64,000 nt of DNA, from the NCBI GenBank assembly GCA_024343425.1, contig BRLC01000003.1, positions 372,001-436,000 on the forward strand, given 5' to 3'. This DNA is from Rhizobiaceae bacterium MnEN-MB40S (GTDB lineage: Bacteria; Pseudomonadota; Alphaproteobacteria; Rhizobiales; Rhizobiaceae). Positions 25,572 to 34,564 of this stretch are shown piece by piece; position 1 is the stretch's first letter; every line of letters starts with the position of its first letter. Position numbers and translations under genes: made by a program. Under the pieces are notes generated by a model that was not told where the DNA came from, did not search any database, and saw only the letters and a program-made list of their open reading frames with translations.

Positions 25572-26627
25572 TTACGCTGCGGCCGTACGCAGGACGCCGT
25601 CTTCGCCGGTTTGCCAGACGAGTTCGCCACGCTCGACCGTCGCGTTGACATGGGCGTGGACTTCGCTGAAGGCGAAGCTCAGCTGATGCGCGTCGAGCTT
25701 GCGGGTAAACAGGATTGGCACGAGATCGGCGACCGACCGCGCCTGGCTCGCGCAGGCCGCGGCGATCATCGCACATCGTTCGTCATGATGCGCGACCAGT
25801 TCGTCGATGCGCGTGTGCAGACCGTAGAACGGAAGCTGATGACCGGGCAGCACCAGCACGTCGTCCGGCACGTCGGCCTTCAGGGCGCCGAGCGACCGCA
25901 TGAACAGACCCAGCGGATCGCCATCCGGATCAACCGCCCAGACGCCGATATTCGGCGTTATCCTGGCGAGCACCTGGTCGGCGGCGAGAAACAGGGAGTC
26001 TTCCCTGCACCACAGCATGATCTGTTCCGGCGCATGGCCTTCGCCGCTGAGCACCGCAAACTCCCGCGACCCGACCCTGAGCGTGTCGCCTGATATGAGA
26101 CGGCGAAAGGTCGGCGGCAGCGGCCTCACCAGCTTCAGATATCCATGGCCGCTCGTTGCGACGATTTCGGTGGTCTCCGCGTCCAGACCGTGCCGGAGAT
26201 AGAAATCGCGATAGGGCTTGGCGTCCAGGGCGCCCGGGCTCAGCGAAATGTTGAGGCATGCGAGCCAGGCCGTCTGGCTCGTCAGCACGGGGATGTCGAA
26301 CCGTTCGCTGAGCCAGCCCGCGAGACCGATGTGGTCCGGATGATGGTGGGTGACAATCAGCCTGGTGAAGCGGCTGTCGGCGAATGGCCCGGCGGCGAGC
26401 TTTTCCCAGGCCGCCTGTGTGGCGCTTGTCCCGAGCCCGGCGTCGATGATCGCCCATCCGTCGCCGTCCTCGACAAAATAGATGTTCACATGGTCGAGGC
26501 GAAACGGAAGCGCGAGGCGGGTCCAAAGCAAACCCGGCGCCACTTCTATGAGTTCGCCTTCTTCGGGAGCTTCGGCAAAGGGGTATTCAAGCGTGCCTTC
26601 GAGGGCCTCTTTGCGGGTCAATGCCAT
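25572..26627 (-). CDS. MBL-fold metallo-hydrolase
   Basis: A 351-residue metallo-beta-lactamase-fold protein. The zinc motif HHHPDHIG (HxHxDH) lies near residue 95, a further metal His in SGEGHAPEQ, Asp in LFLAADQVL, and the last His in VLPGHQLPF. The C-terminal 80 residues form a helical wing domain (LVPILFTRKLDAHQLSFAF) as in the LACTB2/glyoxalase-like group with a DUF4433-type winged C-terminus. A thioester or phosphodiester hydrolase activity is possible. ATG 26627 is preferred since the 40 residues upstream lack family similarity. Physiological substrate unknown. Confidence 0.85.
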   Translation of the reverse strand: MALTRKEALEGTLEYPFAEAPEEGELIEVAPGLLWTRLALPFRLDHVNIYFVEDGDGWAIIDAGLGTSATQAAWEKLAAGPFADSRFTRLIVTHHHPDHIGLAGWLSERFDIPVLTSQTAWLACLNISLSPGALDAKPYRDFYLRHGLDAETTEIVATSGHGYLKLVRPLPPTFRRLISGDTLRVGSREFAVLSGEGHAPEQIMLWCREDSLFLAADQVLARITPNIGVWAVDPDGDPLGLFMRSLGALKADVPDDVLVLPGHQLPFYGLHTRIDELVAHHDERCAMIAAACASQARSVADLVPILFTRKLDAHQLSFAFSEVHAHVNATVERGELVWQTGEDGVLRTAAA

Positions 26628-26930
26628 GTCCTTGCAGTCTTCAGGAACCGCTTCTATCGAAGCTTTGGCGACCGATTGCAAGCAGCGCAGATAATTTTGT
26701 ACACGCGCCAAACGCCCGTATCGCATGGGTTTGCGGGGCCGGTCCACATGCGATCCGGCTCGTAGACTTTCGCTAAATGCTTTAAGATGTTAGCCTTTTG
26801 GCCAATTCGGCAATGCACGACGATCTCCGACGGGCCTCAAAAACGCCTGATCCTCGCAATGAAACGGCAGGCTCCACTCACTCGGGACCCGCAGCAGCCG
26901 AAACAGGGATGAATACGGGAGAGGCCTGTC
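26628..26930. other. Intergenic region, MBL to BCCT
   Basis: About 300 bases between divergent genes. It should contain promoters for both. GGGAGAGGCC before 26931 serves as the BCCT ribosome site. I see no repeat, RNA gene or supported ORF. Confidence 0.4.
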
Positions 26931-28562
26931 ATGACAGACAATGTCGACATTTCAATTGAAGAAGCGCCCGATGCTATCGAGACCGATTACGAGATCGGCC
27001 AGGACAATATCACGCCGTTCGGTCTGGACATCCACAACCCGGTCTTCATGATCTCCAGCATCTCGATCGTCGCCTTCGTAATCCTGACGCTGATGTTCCA
27101 GGACAGCGCATCCGAATTCTTTGTCTGGCTGCGCAACTTCCTGACGCAAAATTTCGACTGGTTCTTCCTGTCCGCCGGCAACATCTTCGTGCTGTTCTGC
27201 ATCGTATTGATGATTTCACCGCTCGGAAAGATTCGCCTTGGAGGGCCCGACGCCGAACCGGATTACAGCTACATGGGCTGGTTCGCGATGCTGTTCGCAG
27301 CAGGAATGGGCATCGGGCTGATGTTCTTTGGCGTCTCCGAACCGATCTCGCATTTCAATTCTTCGCTCGGAGGCGCGGCGATGGAGGGCGGCGCGCGATC
27401 CGACTGGGCGCCGCTTGGCGCGGCGGCCGGCGACACAGAGGCCGCGCGCAACCTGGGCATGGCGGCGACGATCTATCACTGGGCGCTGCATCCCTGGGCG
27501 ATCTACGCGGTCGTCGCCCTCTCGCTTGCGTTCTTTTCCTACAATCGCGGCCTGCCGCTGACTTTGCGGTCCTCCTTCTATCCGCTGCTCGGAGAACGGG
27601 TCTGGGGATGGTGGGGCCATGTCATCGACACCGTGGCCGTGTTTGCGACGCTGTTCGGGCTGGCGACTTCGCTTGGATTCGGAACCCAGCAGGCGCTGGC
27701 GGGCATGAACTACCTGTTCGGATGGAGCACCGGCGACTTCGCCAAGGTGTTGCTGATTGCGGTGATCACCGCGATCGCGCTGATTTCGGTGTTGCGCGGC
27801 CTCGACGGCGGCGTCAAGCTGCTGTCGGAAGTCAACATCGCCATGGCGGCGCTGCTGCTGGTCTTCGTCATGCTCATCGGACCGACGGGCGACATTTTCT
27901 CGGCGATTGTCTCCGGCGGCCTGGCCTATGCGCGGGAGATCATACCGCTCTCCATGCCGTTCGGACGAGAGGACACCAATTTCTCGCAGGGCTGGACGTC
28001 ATTCTACTGGGCATGGTGGATATCCTGGTCGCCTTTCGTCGGCATGTTCATCGCGCGCGTGTCACGCGGACGTTCGGTGCGGGAGTTCATCTTCTGCGTG
28101 ATCATCATACCCACCATCGTCTGCATTCTGTGGATGGGCGTGTTTGGAGGCACGGCGATATCGCAGGTGGTCGCCGATGCTTCGGCCGCCGTGAAGGACG
28201 CGCCGCTCGAACTCAAGCTCTTCGAGATGCTGCAGCCTCTGCCGCTGGCGACCTTCACCTCGTTTCTGGGCATCATTCTCGTGCTGGTGTTTTTCATCAC
28301 GTCGTCGGATTCCGGCTCGCTGGTGATCGACACCATCACGGCCGGCGGCAAGACCAGCGCGCCGGTCGCGCAGCGCGTGTTCTGGTGCACATTCGAGGGC
28401 GTCGTCGCTGCGGTGCTTCTTCTGGTTGGCGGCGCAACCGCGCTGACCGCGCTCCAGGCGATGGCCGTCAGCACGGGCTTCCCGTTCACCATCGTGCTTC
28501 TGGCCATGTGCGTCAGCCTGTATCTCGGCTTGCGGGAAACGCAGAAAATGCAGGGCGGCTGA
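26931..28562 (+). CDS. BCCT family transporter (betaine/choline/carnitine or related osmolyte)
   Basis: A 543-residue secondary transporter with twelve helices. An acidic N-terminal tail (about 1-40) precedes the first helix. The diagnostic segment GWTSFYWAWWISWSPFVGMF lies near residue 351, followed by IARVSRGRSVREF. MGIGLMFFGVSEP near 124 is the glycine-rich substrate helix. BCCT carriers move quaternary-ammonium or sulfonium compounds such as glycine betaine, choline, carnitine, ectoine or DMSP, driven by sodium or protons. A UspA gene follows 50 bases downstream. Substrate specificity cannot be read. Confidence 0.92.
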   Translation: MTDNVDISIEEAPDAIETDYEIGQDNITPFGLDIHNPVFMISSISIVAFVILTLMFQDSASEFFVWLRNFLTQNFDWFFLSAGNIFVLFCIVLMISPLGKIRLGGPDAEPDYSYMGWFAMLFAAGMGIGLMFFGVSEPISHFNSSLGGAAMEGGARSDWAPLGAAAGDTEAARNLGMAATIYHWALHPWAIYAVVALSLAFFSYNRGLPLTLRSSFYPLLGERVWGWWGHVIDTVAVFATLFGLATSLGFGTQQALAGMNYLFGWSTGDFAKVLLIAVITAIALISVLRGLDGGVKLLSEVNIAMAALLLVFVMLIGPTGDIFSAIVSGGLAYAREIIPLSMPFGREDTNFSQGWTSFYWAWWISWSPFVGMFIARVSRGRSVREFIFCVIIIPTIVCILWMGVFGGTAISQVVADASAAVKDAPLELKLFEMLQPLPLATFTSFLGIILVLVFFITSSDSGSLVIDTITAGGKTSAPVAQRVFWCTFEGVVAAVLLLVGGATALTALQAMAVSTGFPFTIVLLAMCVSLYLGLRETQKMQGG

Positions 28563-28611
28563 CAGGGACGCCGCAGCCCGAAGGACGCCATGAAGCAGGA
28601 GGAACAGGACA

Positions 28612-29028
28612 ATGTACAAGAACATCATGGTTCCCGTCGATCTCGCCCATGAGAGCCGGCTGGAGAAAGCACTGGCAACGGCCGCCGATCTCGGCCGCCA
28701 TTACGGCGCGGAAATCCATCTGGTCGGCGTGACAGGCGTCCAGCCGGGAGCGGTCGCCCACACGCCGGAGGAATACAAGCGGGCGCTCGAAGAATTCGCC
28801 AACCGGCTATCCCGTGAGAAAGGCGTCGGCTTTCACGCCCATGCGGAGGTTTCCCATGACCCGGCCGTTGAACTGGACAAGATCATCGAGCGCAAATCGG
28901 AGGAGATCGGCGTCGACCTCGTCATCATGGCGTCGCATGTGCCGGGCTTCGTTGACCACTTCGTGCGATCAAACGCCGGCTACCTCGTCGAGCACTCAAG
29001 CATCTCGGTGTTTGTCGTCAGAGGGTAG
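28612..29028 (+). CDS. Universal stress protein (UspA family)
   Basis: A 138-residue UspA-fold protein. It opens YKNIMVPVDLAHESRLEKAL and ends with an ATP-binding-type segment ASHVPGFVDHFVRSNAGYLV, which keeps the G-2x-G-9x-G(S/T)-like spacing only loosely. Usp proteins paired with osmolyte transporters (TeaD next to the ectoine TRAP transporter is the known case) can tune uptake through ATP binding. The position directly after the BCCT gene suggests a comparable role. Confidence 0.9.
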   Translation: MYKNIMVPVDLAHESRLEKALATAADLGRHYGAEIHLVGVTGVQPGAVAHTPEEYKRALEEFANRLSREKGVGFHAHAEVSHDPAVELDKIIERKSEEIGVDLVIMASHVPGFVDHFVRSNAGYLVEHSSISVFVVRG

Positions 29029-29037
29029 GTATCGCGA

Positions 29038-29934
29038 TCAAAGACCACAGGTTTCCCGGTCAATGACGACGCGGCCGTCTTCGTAACCGTCGCTGCGGCT
29101 TAAAAATACGTGTTCAATGGTCGCGCCGGCCTCGAACAACCGGCGCAATTGCGCGTTGTTGCAATTGCCCTGCGTCAGACCTCTACGCCATCGTTCGACA
29201 CTCGCGCCGTCGTCCGAAACGACGCTATAGATATAGAGCAGCGTATCGCCTTCTGTTTCGATCCTGATCAGGATCCGTCCGTCGTCGAATTTGACGGGTA
29301 CGTCGACGCCCTTGGCGACCAGGCCCAGCGTTCGTGTCAGCCCATAGGTGCGCAGAGAAATATCGAATCCTTTTTCCTGCATATCCGGCGCAGAGAAACG
29401 GTTTTCGGTTATCCGCTGCACTCTTTCGGGCAGGCTATTGACCAGGACAAACCCGACAACCGCGGACACCACGCCGATAACAACGCCCATAGCCCCCGAG
29501 AAAAAGCGCGGAGCCATGATTTTCCTCTCGGAAAACAGATCCTGGCCACGGGCGAACATGAGATAGAAGCCTACAAAAGGGATAAAAGCCAGGATCGCGC
29601 CGTAGCCGTGTCCGAATATGTCTCGTGACCGGGCCATCGCCAGCACAGCCACCAGAAATCCATAAATGATAAATGAGATGAACTGCACGAGATATAGCAG
29701 CCAGAAAAAACCGCCACTCATTGCGATCGGGGCGGCCAGCCAGAACTGCATTGTCACCGACAAAGCCAGAAAGAGCAGAAAGGAACAGGCAAAGTAGGGA
29801 GCGCGGTCGAGTTCGCCAAGACTCCTGGCGAAAACGGGCGCCAACAGCCCGCCAATGATCATGAACAGGATGTTCAGTGCTACAATGTACGAAACTGAAA
29901 CGGTCGACAGCTTCAGAGCAAGATTTTCAGGCAT
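29038..29934 (-). CDS. Hypothetical membrane protein
   Basis: A 298-residue protein that I do not recognise. Four or five hydrophobic segments lie in the first 165 residues (for example YIVALNILFMIIGGLLA and GAILAFIPFVGFYLMFA), with a further one near 155-175. A soluble C-terminal part of about 120 residues follows, with two cysteines (QGNCNNAQ and ETCGL) and beta-rich sequence (GRILIRIETEGDTLLYIYSV). ATG 29934 is chosen because it opens directly before the first hydrophobic stretch; the frame is open to 30018. It converges with the UspA gene and is divergent from the DUF302 gene. Confidence 0.6.
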   Translation of the reverse strand: MPENLALKLSTVSVSYIVALNILFMIIGGLLAPVFARSLGELDRAPYFACSFLLFLALSVTMQFWLAAPIAMSGGFFWLLYLVQFISFIIYGFLVAVLAMARSRDIFGHGYGAILAFIPFVGFYLMFARGQDLFSERKIMAPRFFSGAMGVVIGVVSAVVGFVLVNSLPERVQRITENRFSAPDMQEKGFDISLRTYGLTRTLGLVAKGVDVPVKFDDGRILIRIETEGDTLLYIYSVVSDDGASVERWRRGLTQGNCNNAQLRRLFEAGATIEHVFLSRSDGYEDGRVVIDRETCGL

Positions 29935-30051
29935 CAATATCGGCAAAGAGACAGGTTGGAATATAGTGTCGAGCCTAGTTGGCAGGGGATGTTTGTCAAT
30001 CGTTGCCCGGCGCCTCAACCAGTTTCGACTTGTAATCGCTCATTCAACCTT

Positions 30052-30073
30052 TATATTAGTATATACTAATATA
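30052..30073. promoter_or_regulatory. Perfect 22-bp A+T-rich palindrome, candidate operator
   Basis: Each half reads TATATTAGTAT on its own strand, giving an uninterrupted perfect 22-bp dyad 54 bases before the DUF302 start. The length, symmetry and overlap with a likely promoter suggest a repressor site, for example of an ArsR-family homodimer. The protein that binds it is not identified in the window. Confidence 0.6.
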
Positions 30074-30126
30074 ATTTCTGTAGCGGTCACGCGCTGTTTC
30101 AGCGGACCGGACGACAGGAGGATTCA

Positions 30127-30525
30127 ATGAGCAACCAGGGCTACACCATCAACCGCACATTCGAGAACGACAGCTTCGACGCGATCGTCGAACGCACCCG
30201 CAAGGCGCTTGCCGATCAGGGTTTCGGCGTCCTGACCGAAATCGACGTCAAGGCGACGATGAAAAAGAAGATCGACGCCGATATGGACGACTATCTCATT
30301 CTCGGCGCCTGCAACCCGAAGCTTGCGTTCAGCGCGTTGCAATCGGAGCCGCGGATCGGCGCGATGCTGCCCTGCAACGTGATCGTCCGATCAACCCCGG
30401 GACAGGGCGTCGAGGTCAGCGCCGTAGATCCTGTCGCCTCGATGCAGGCGGTGGAAAACAACGAACTCGGGGCGGTCGCCGGCACGGTGCGCGGCATGCT
30501 TGAAACGGTCGTGGCCGCGATCTGA
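30127..30525 (+). CDS. DUF302 domain protein
   Basis: A 132-residue protein of the DUF302 family, a small alpha/beta fold of unknown function. The motif series fits: TFENDSFDAIVERTRKALAD, then GFGVLTEIDVKATMKKK, LGACNPKLAFSALQSEP and LLPCNVIVR-like (here MLPCNVIVR). The two cysteines in LGACNP and MLPCNV are conserved in the family. An ACAGGAGG ribosome site precedes ATG 30127. A perfect palindrome lies in its promoter, so expression is probably switched by a repressor. A subtilase gene follows 110 bases later. Confidence 0.9.
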   Translation: MSNQGYTINRTFENDSFDAIVERTRKALADQGFGVLTEIDVKATMKKKIDADMDDYLILGACNPKLAFSALQSEPRIGAMLPCNVIVRSTPGQGVEVSAVDPVASMQAVENNELGAVAGTVRGMLETVVAAI

Positions 30526-30635
30526 CTCTGCGCATTCAAGGTGGCGATTGCCACAGAACACGATCCTGATTTGCAGCACGATATGGCCGCGCGGGCGCAG
30601 ATCCTGTGCGGCCCGGCGTGAAAAGGAGGCATGCC

Positions 30636-31865
30636 ATGACCGACTATATCGTACTGAGAGACAAAAGCCTGGGGCGTCTCAATCCCGGCGAACTGGAATC
30701 ACTCAGGCCAACAGGCGGGCCGGGGCCGTTTGCCGACCGCTTCGGTCCTTCCTCACATCCGATGATCGAACCGGAGCCGGAAATCAGCGTCGAATCACTC
30801 GAACCGTCCGACATGCGCGACCTGGCCCGGGATCCGACATTCCGGCAGAAGGCGCGGCCGATGCCGACCAGACTGATCGACACGGTTGGAACATCAAACG
30901 CCCACCCGCAAGGCCAGACCACCTGGGGCGTCCACGCCGTCGGAGCGGATGACACGGATGTAGACGGCTCCGGCGTGACGGTCGCGGTGCTCGACACCGG
31001 CATCGATCACGACCATGTCGCCTTTGCCGGCGTCAACATCATCGAAAGAGACTTCACCGGAACCGGCAACGGAGACGGAAACGGCCACGGCACCCATTGC
31101 GCCGGCACGATCTTCGGAAGAAACGTAGACGGGTTGCGCATAGGCGTGGCGCCGGGCGTCTCGACGGCCCTGATCGGAAAAGTGCTCGACGACAATGGCA
31201 GCGGCGGATCGCAAATGCTCTTCGAAGCCATGCAGTGGGCGGCCATCCAGCAAAGCGCCCATGTGATCTCGATGTCGCTGGGCTTCGATTTTCCCGGACT
31301 TGCGAAAAGCCTCGCCGACCAGGGCTGGCCTGTCGAAATCGCCAGCTCGGTCGCTCTCGAGGCCTACCGGGAAAACCTGCGCATGTTCGACGCAATCATG
31401 GACATGATACGCGCGCACAGCGCCTTCAGCGGCGGAAGCGTTGTTGTCGCCGCCGCCGGCAATGAAAGCCGCAGACAGGTGCACGCGAACTTCGAAGTCA
31501 GCGTTTCCGTGCCGGCCGCCGCCGTGGGCGTGGTTTCCGTAGGCGCCGCGGGAGAAGGGCAGAACGGCCTGACCATCGCCGATTTTTCCAACACAAACCC
31601 GCTCGTCTGCGGCCCCGGCGTGAATGTGATTTCAGCCAAGGCCAATGGCGGCCTCGTGTCCTTCAACGGCACGAGCATGGCGACGCCCCATGTCGCGGGG
31701 GTCGCCGCCTTGTGGTGGGAAAAACTTCAGACCCTGCCCATTCCGGTGACATCGGACACGGTGAGAGCGCGGATCCTGTCGAGCTCCGTCACTGATCCCT
31801 TTGCGCCCGGCGTCGACATACCCGATCGCGGGGCCGGACTGGTTTCTGCGCCCCATATGCACTGA
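30636..31865 (+). CDS. S8 family subtilisin-like serine peptidase, no signal peptide
   Basis: A 409-residue subtilase. The catalytic triad is clear: Asp120 in VAVLDTGIDH, His151 in GNGHGTHCAG and Ser347 in NGTSMATPHVAG, with the oxyanion Asn276 in AAAGNES. The first 110 residues are a hydrophilic region without signal peptide or membrane helix, so the enzyme is probably cytosolic or exported by a non-Sec route. A 35-residue insertion with helices separates the His and Asn blocks (EIASSVALEAYRENLRMFDA). AAAAGGAGG lies upstream of ATG 30636. Its substrate is unknown; the DUF302 gene upstream may be its operon partner. Confidence 0.9.
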   Translation: MTDYIVLRDKSLGRLNPGELESLRPTGGPGPFADRFGPSSHPMIEPEPEISVESLEPSDMRDLARDPTFRQKARPMPTRLIDTVGTSNAHPQGQTTWGVHAVGADDTDVDGSGVTVAVLDTGIDHDHVAFAGVNIIERDFTGTGNGDGNGHGTHCAGTIFGRNVDGLRIGVAPGVSTALIGKVLDDNGSGGSQMLFEAMQWAAIQQSAHVISMSLGFDFPGLAKSLADQGWPVEIASSVALEAYRENLRMFDAIMDMIRAHSAFSGGSVVVAAAGNESRRQVHANFEVSVSVPAAAVGVVSVGAAGEGQNGLTIADFSNTNPLVCGPGVNVISAKANGGLVSFNGTSMATPHVAGVAALWWEKLQTLPIPVTSDTVRARILSSSVTDPFAPGVDIPDRGAGLVSAPHMH

Positions 31866-32314
31866 CCGGGTCAGAGGCTCCGGTCGCTCGCGAGGGTGCG
31901 CGGCCGGCGTCAAGCATAACAGCCTACTGCTCGTCGTCGCCAATTTCATCCTTCGCTCGTATTTATGTCGCCGGCCCGCACGGACGTTATCTCGTTCTAC
32001 TGATCCGCCTCTGTATTTGCATTTAACATATTTATTGTTGTATTTGTCACACATATGCAGAGTATTGTTCGCGTATGCACCTATAAATCAAATATTTGCT
32101 CTTTCATGGCGAATGCTTCTTATTTTCGGTAGAACTATTCTTCCATCCGGCAGACAATTGATTATAAGTACAATTTGCGTATGACACTGGTGCGCCAGCG
32201 AGACAAGATTCATGAGTACAACAAATGATGAACTGGCACGTTAAGCGTAAATGGCGAATACGATCGAGAGCGCCATTTTGCAGGTTGGCGCAGCAGTATT
32301 GCTAAATAAAACAT
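31866..32314. other. A+T-rich intergenic region before the carrier-thioesterase island
   Basis: This 449-base stretch has no supported gene. Its second half is clearly richer in A and T than the flanking genes (runs such as TTTATTGTTGTATTTGTC), marking the left edge of a region of different composition. It probably holds the promoter for the GT25 gene. No repeat or tRNA fragment was recognised. Confidence 0.4.
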
Positions 32315-33145
32315 GTGACAGACGCCAATTCTATGCGCATTCTCCTCATTAACCCGGACCAATATACAGACAGGCGCCGCTGGATGGAGGCGCAGTTTTC
32401 GCAACGAAGTCTCGCTTTCGAACGCATAAGCGCCTGCGACGGCGCTACCCTGACCGAAGATGAGATCCAAGCAATCAAGCAGAACTGTCTATCGGGATTG
32501 GACTGCACGCCGAATGAACTCGCCTGCACCATCAGCCACAGGACTTGCTGGCGGCTTGTCGCGGACGGCGATGACGACCATGTCTGCATTTTTGAAGACG
32601 GCGTCCACTTGAGCAGCGACGCCGGAAATTTACTTTCAAAAGCGTCCTGGATTCCAAAAGATGCGGATCTGATCAAGCTGGAAACCTTCAACGTTGAAGC
32701 CGAATTCTATCACAAACGGCCAATCAAGGCGCAGGACAGGACGCTCTATCCCGTCAGAGGGATGCATCAGGGGGCGGCCGGCTACATCATCTCCAGAACG
32801 GCGGCGAGAAGACTGCTTGACAAGACCCGTAACGACTACGGCGGCGTGAGCTATCTGCTGTTTGGACCGACAGCAGCCAAACGCGCCGACCTTCATACCT
32901 ATCAGCTCTATCCGGCGCTGTGCATCCAGAACATGCGGCTGTCGGGCGACAAGATTCCGCGACTCGCCAACCTGCTCGGCCACGAAAGGCTGGCGCATAT
33001 CGAACAGGGAACGCAGGCTTTGGCGGCACAGGCTAAAACGCTTTCAAGGGGCGTCTGGTCGCAAATGAGTCGCAACATGAAGGAACAGGCAAGACGACTG
33101 TTCGTCGAGCCATATCACTCCGAAATCGTCCCATTCCAACAATAG
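32315..33145 (+). CDS. Glycosyltransferase family 25 (LPS/glycan) protein
   Basis: A 276-residue GT25-type protein (LPS galactosyl/glucosyltransferase group). MRILLINPDQYTDRRRWMEA is the typical opening (InLdrs...R). FERISACDGATL, LACTISHRTCWRLV (the GCxxSHxxxW position) and VCIFEDGVHL (the EDD-like acidic motif) follow in the right order. AAGYIISRTAARRLL matches the family's GAYxIsxxgA segment. The start is GTG 32315 or, equally plausible, ATG 32333. It is the first gene of the A+T-richer island and implies a glycan or glycolipid as the island's product or scaffold. Confidence 0.85.
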   Translation: MTDANSMRILLINPDQYTDRRRWMEAQFSQRSLAFERISACDGATLTEDEIQAIKQNCLSGLDCTPNELACTISHRTCWRLVADGDDDHVCIFEDGVHLSSDAGNLLSKASWIPKDADLIKLETFNVEAEFYHKRPIKAQDRTLYPVRGMHQGAAGYIISRTAARRLLDKTRNDYGGVSYLLFGPTAAKRADLHTYQLYPALCIQNMRLSGDKIPRLANLLGHERLAHIEQGTQALAAQAKTLSRGVWSQMSRNMKEQARRLFVEPYHSEIVPFQQ

Positions 33146-33186
33146 ACCCACTCAACTGGGAAACCAGGAATCGCCGGAGAAAAACC

Positions 33187-34434
33187 TTGACCGCACTGTC
33201 ACATGACACCACCCGCGACGCGCTCATGCTGGATACACCCTATGCGGCGCCGGAAGGACCGAAAGAAGCCGCTATTGCAAAGATTTGGTCGGATGCGTTC
33301 GGCGTCGCAGATCTCGGCGTGGAGGACGATTTCTTCGATCTTGGTGGAGATTCCGCGATCGCAGTGACAATTGCCAGGAAAACATCTGAAGCCTTTGACG
33401 TAGCGCTCAGGGCTGGCGCGCTCGTGGAAGCGCGAACCATTCGTGATATCGTACGCCTGTTGCACGACAAAACCCGTGCGACGCTGCCGACGCATATCGT
33501 GAGACTGCGCGCCGGCGGCGACCGCGTCCCGATCTTTATCGTCCATGGCGCCGCAGGCATCCTGTTTCCAAGCGACGCCTTCATGGATGGTTTTCACGAC
33601 GATCAGCCAGTCTACGCCTTCCAGGTCCCTGGATATGACGGCAACTGCGAACCGTTTTCGACCTTGGAAGAGATCGCGGCCGAATATCTTCGATGCATGA
33701 AGCTCGCAAGCCCCGATGGTCCATGGCACCTGGCCGGTTTCTGCCATGGTTCGTGGATCGCTTTCGAAATGGCTCGGCAACTCGGCGAGGAAGGCCAGCG
33801 ACCGCTGAGCCTCACGCTGCTCGATCCCGGTGTCCAGGAAGGTCGCATGCACAGCGAGTTCATGCGCGAAGTCGCAAAACGTCGCGGCGGATTACTCAGC
33901 GGCCTAAAGCTGAGTAGCAAGAGCCTGGCAGACACCATCCGGTGTTATCGCGCCACCGGCAAATGGATCGATCCGGCCGATCCGGCCGCCTACGACATTC
34001 CCGAAGTCTGGAACTATATGCAGAAGCGCAACAGCAAGAAACTGGCGAAGGCGGTCGCGCGGGACAATGTCGCGACCGGCGAAGGCGGAATGAAACCGTG
34101 GATGGCAGATCGCAGCGAGACATTTGATAACGAAAAGGAACTTGAATTCCGCAGATCCCCACAAGCCAATCATGCAGCAAACCTGCTGAAACGCGCCTTC
34201 CACAAATACTCCTCCGACACGCCGCTGGAGATGCCGGTGCACCTGATCGCAAGCGCGTTTCAGGCCGCCAAGATCAACGAACCTTCCTATCCGCTAAGGC
34301 GACTGATGCCCAATCTGGAAGTCACGGTGCTGGGAGAATACCATCATGACACCATTTCGACGCGGGATTCGGGCAATTCTTCAATCATTCAGCGCGTAGC
34401 CGACGCAGCATCTCCAGTTCAAACCTCCTACTGA
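33187..34434 (+). CDS. Carrier-thioesterase didomain protein, copy 1 (cysteine-type thioesterase)
   Basis: A 415-residue protein with two domains of non-ribosomal peptide synthetases and nothing else. Residues about 20-95 are a phosphopantetheine carrier (DDFFDLGGDS, attachment Ser56). Residues about 110-405 are a type-I thioesterase: oxyanion loop FIVHGAAG (117-124), nucleophile elbow AGFCHGSW with Cys186 where most family members have Ser, catalytic Asp213 in LLDPG and His386 in GEYHHDTIS. A charged lid of about 90 residues precedes the His. The start is TTG 33187 after GGAG. No condensation or adenylation domain is attached or nearby, so the acyl group must be loaded in trans. Paralogues at 39532 and 40821. 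Confidence 0.88.
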   Translation: MTALSHDTTRDALMLDTPYAAPEGPKEAAIAKIWSDAFGVADLGVEDDFFDLGGDSAIAVTIARKTSEAFDVALRAGALVEARTIRDIVRLLHDKTRATLPTHIVRLRAGGDRVPIFIVHGAAGILFPSDAFMDGFHDDQPVYAFQVPGYDGNCEPFSTLEEIAAEYLRCMKLASPDGPWHLAGFCHGSWIAFEMARQLGEEGQRPLSLTLLDPGVQEGRMHSEFMREVAKRRGGLLSGLKLSSKSLADTIRCYRATGKWIDPADPAAYDIPEVWNYMQKRNSKKLAKAVARDNVATGEGGMKPWMADRSETFDNEKELEFRRSPQANHAANLLKRAFHKYSSDTPLEMPVHLIASAFQAAKINEPSYPLRRLMPNLEVTVLGEYHHDTISTRDSGNSSIIQRVADAASPVQTSY

Positions 34435-34564
34435 CAATACTGGACAGCACGCTTTTCGTTTTGTAACGAATTCGCCAGTGGGGGCCGCCTATTGTTTTTC
34501 TTCTGGCGCAATGATCGTCTGGGAATTGCGCCAGGGGGGCGGTCAGACGGGGAGCGAATTCCAA

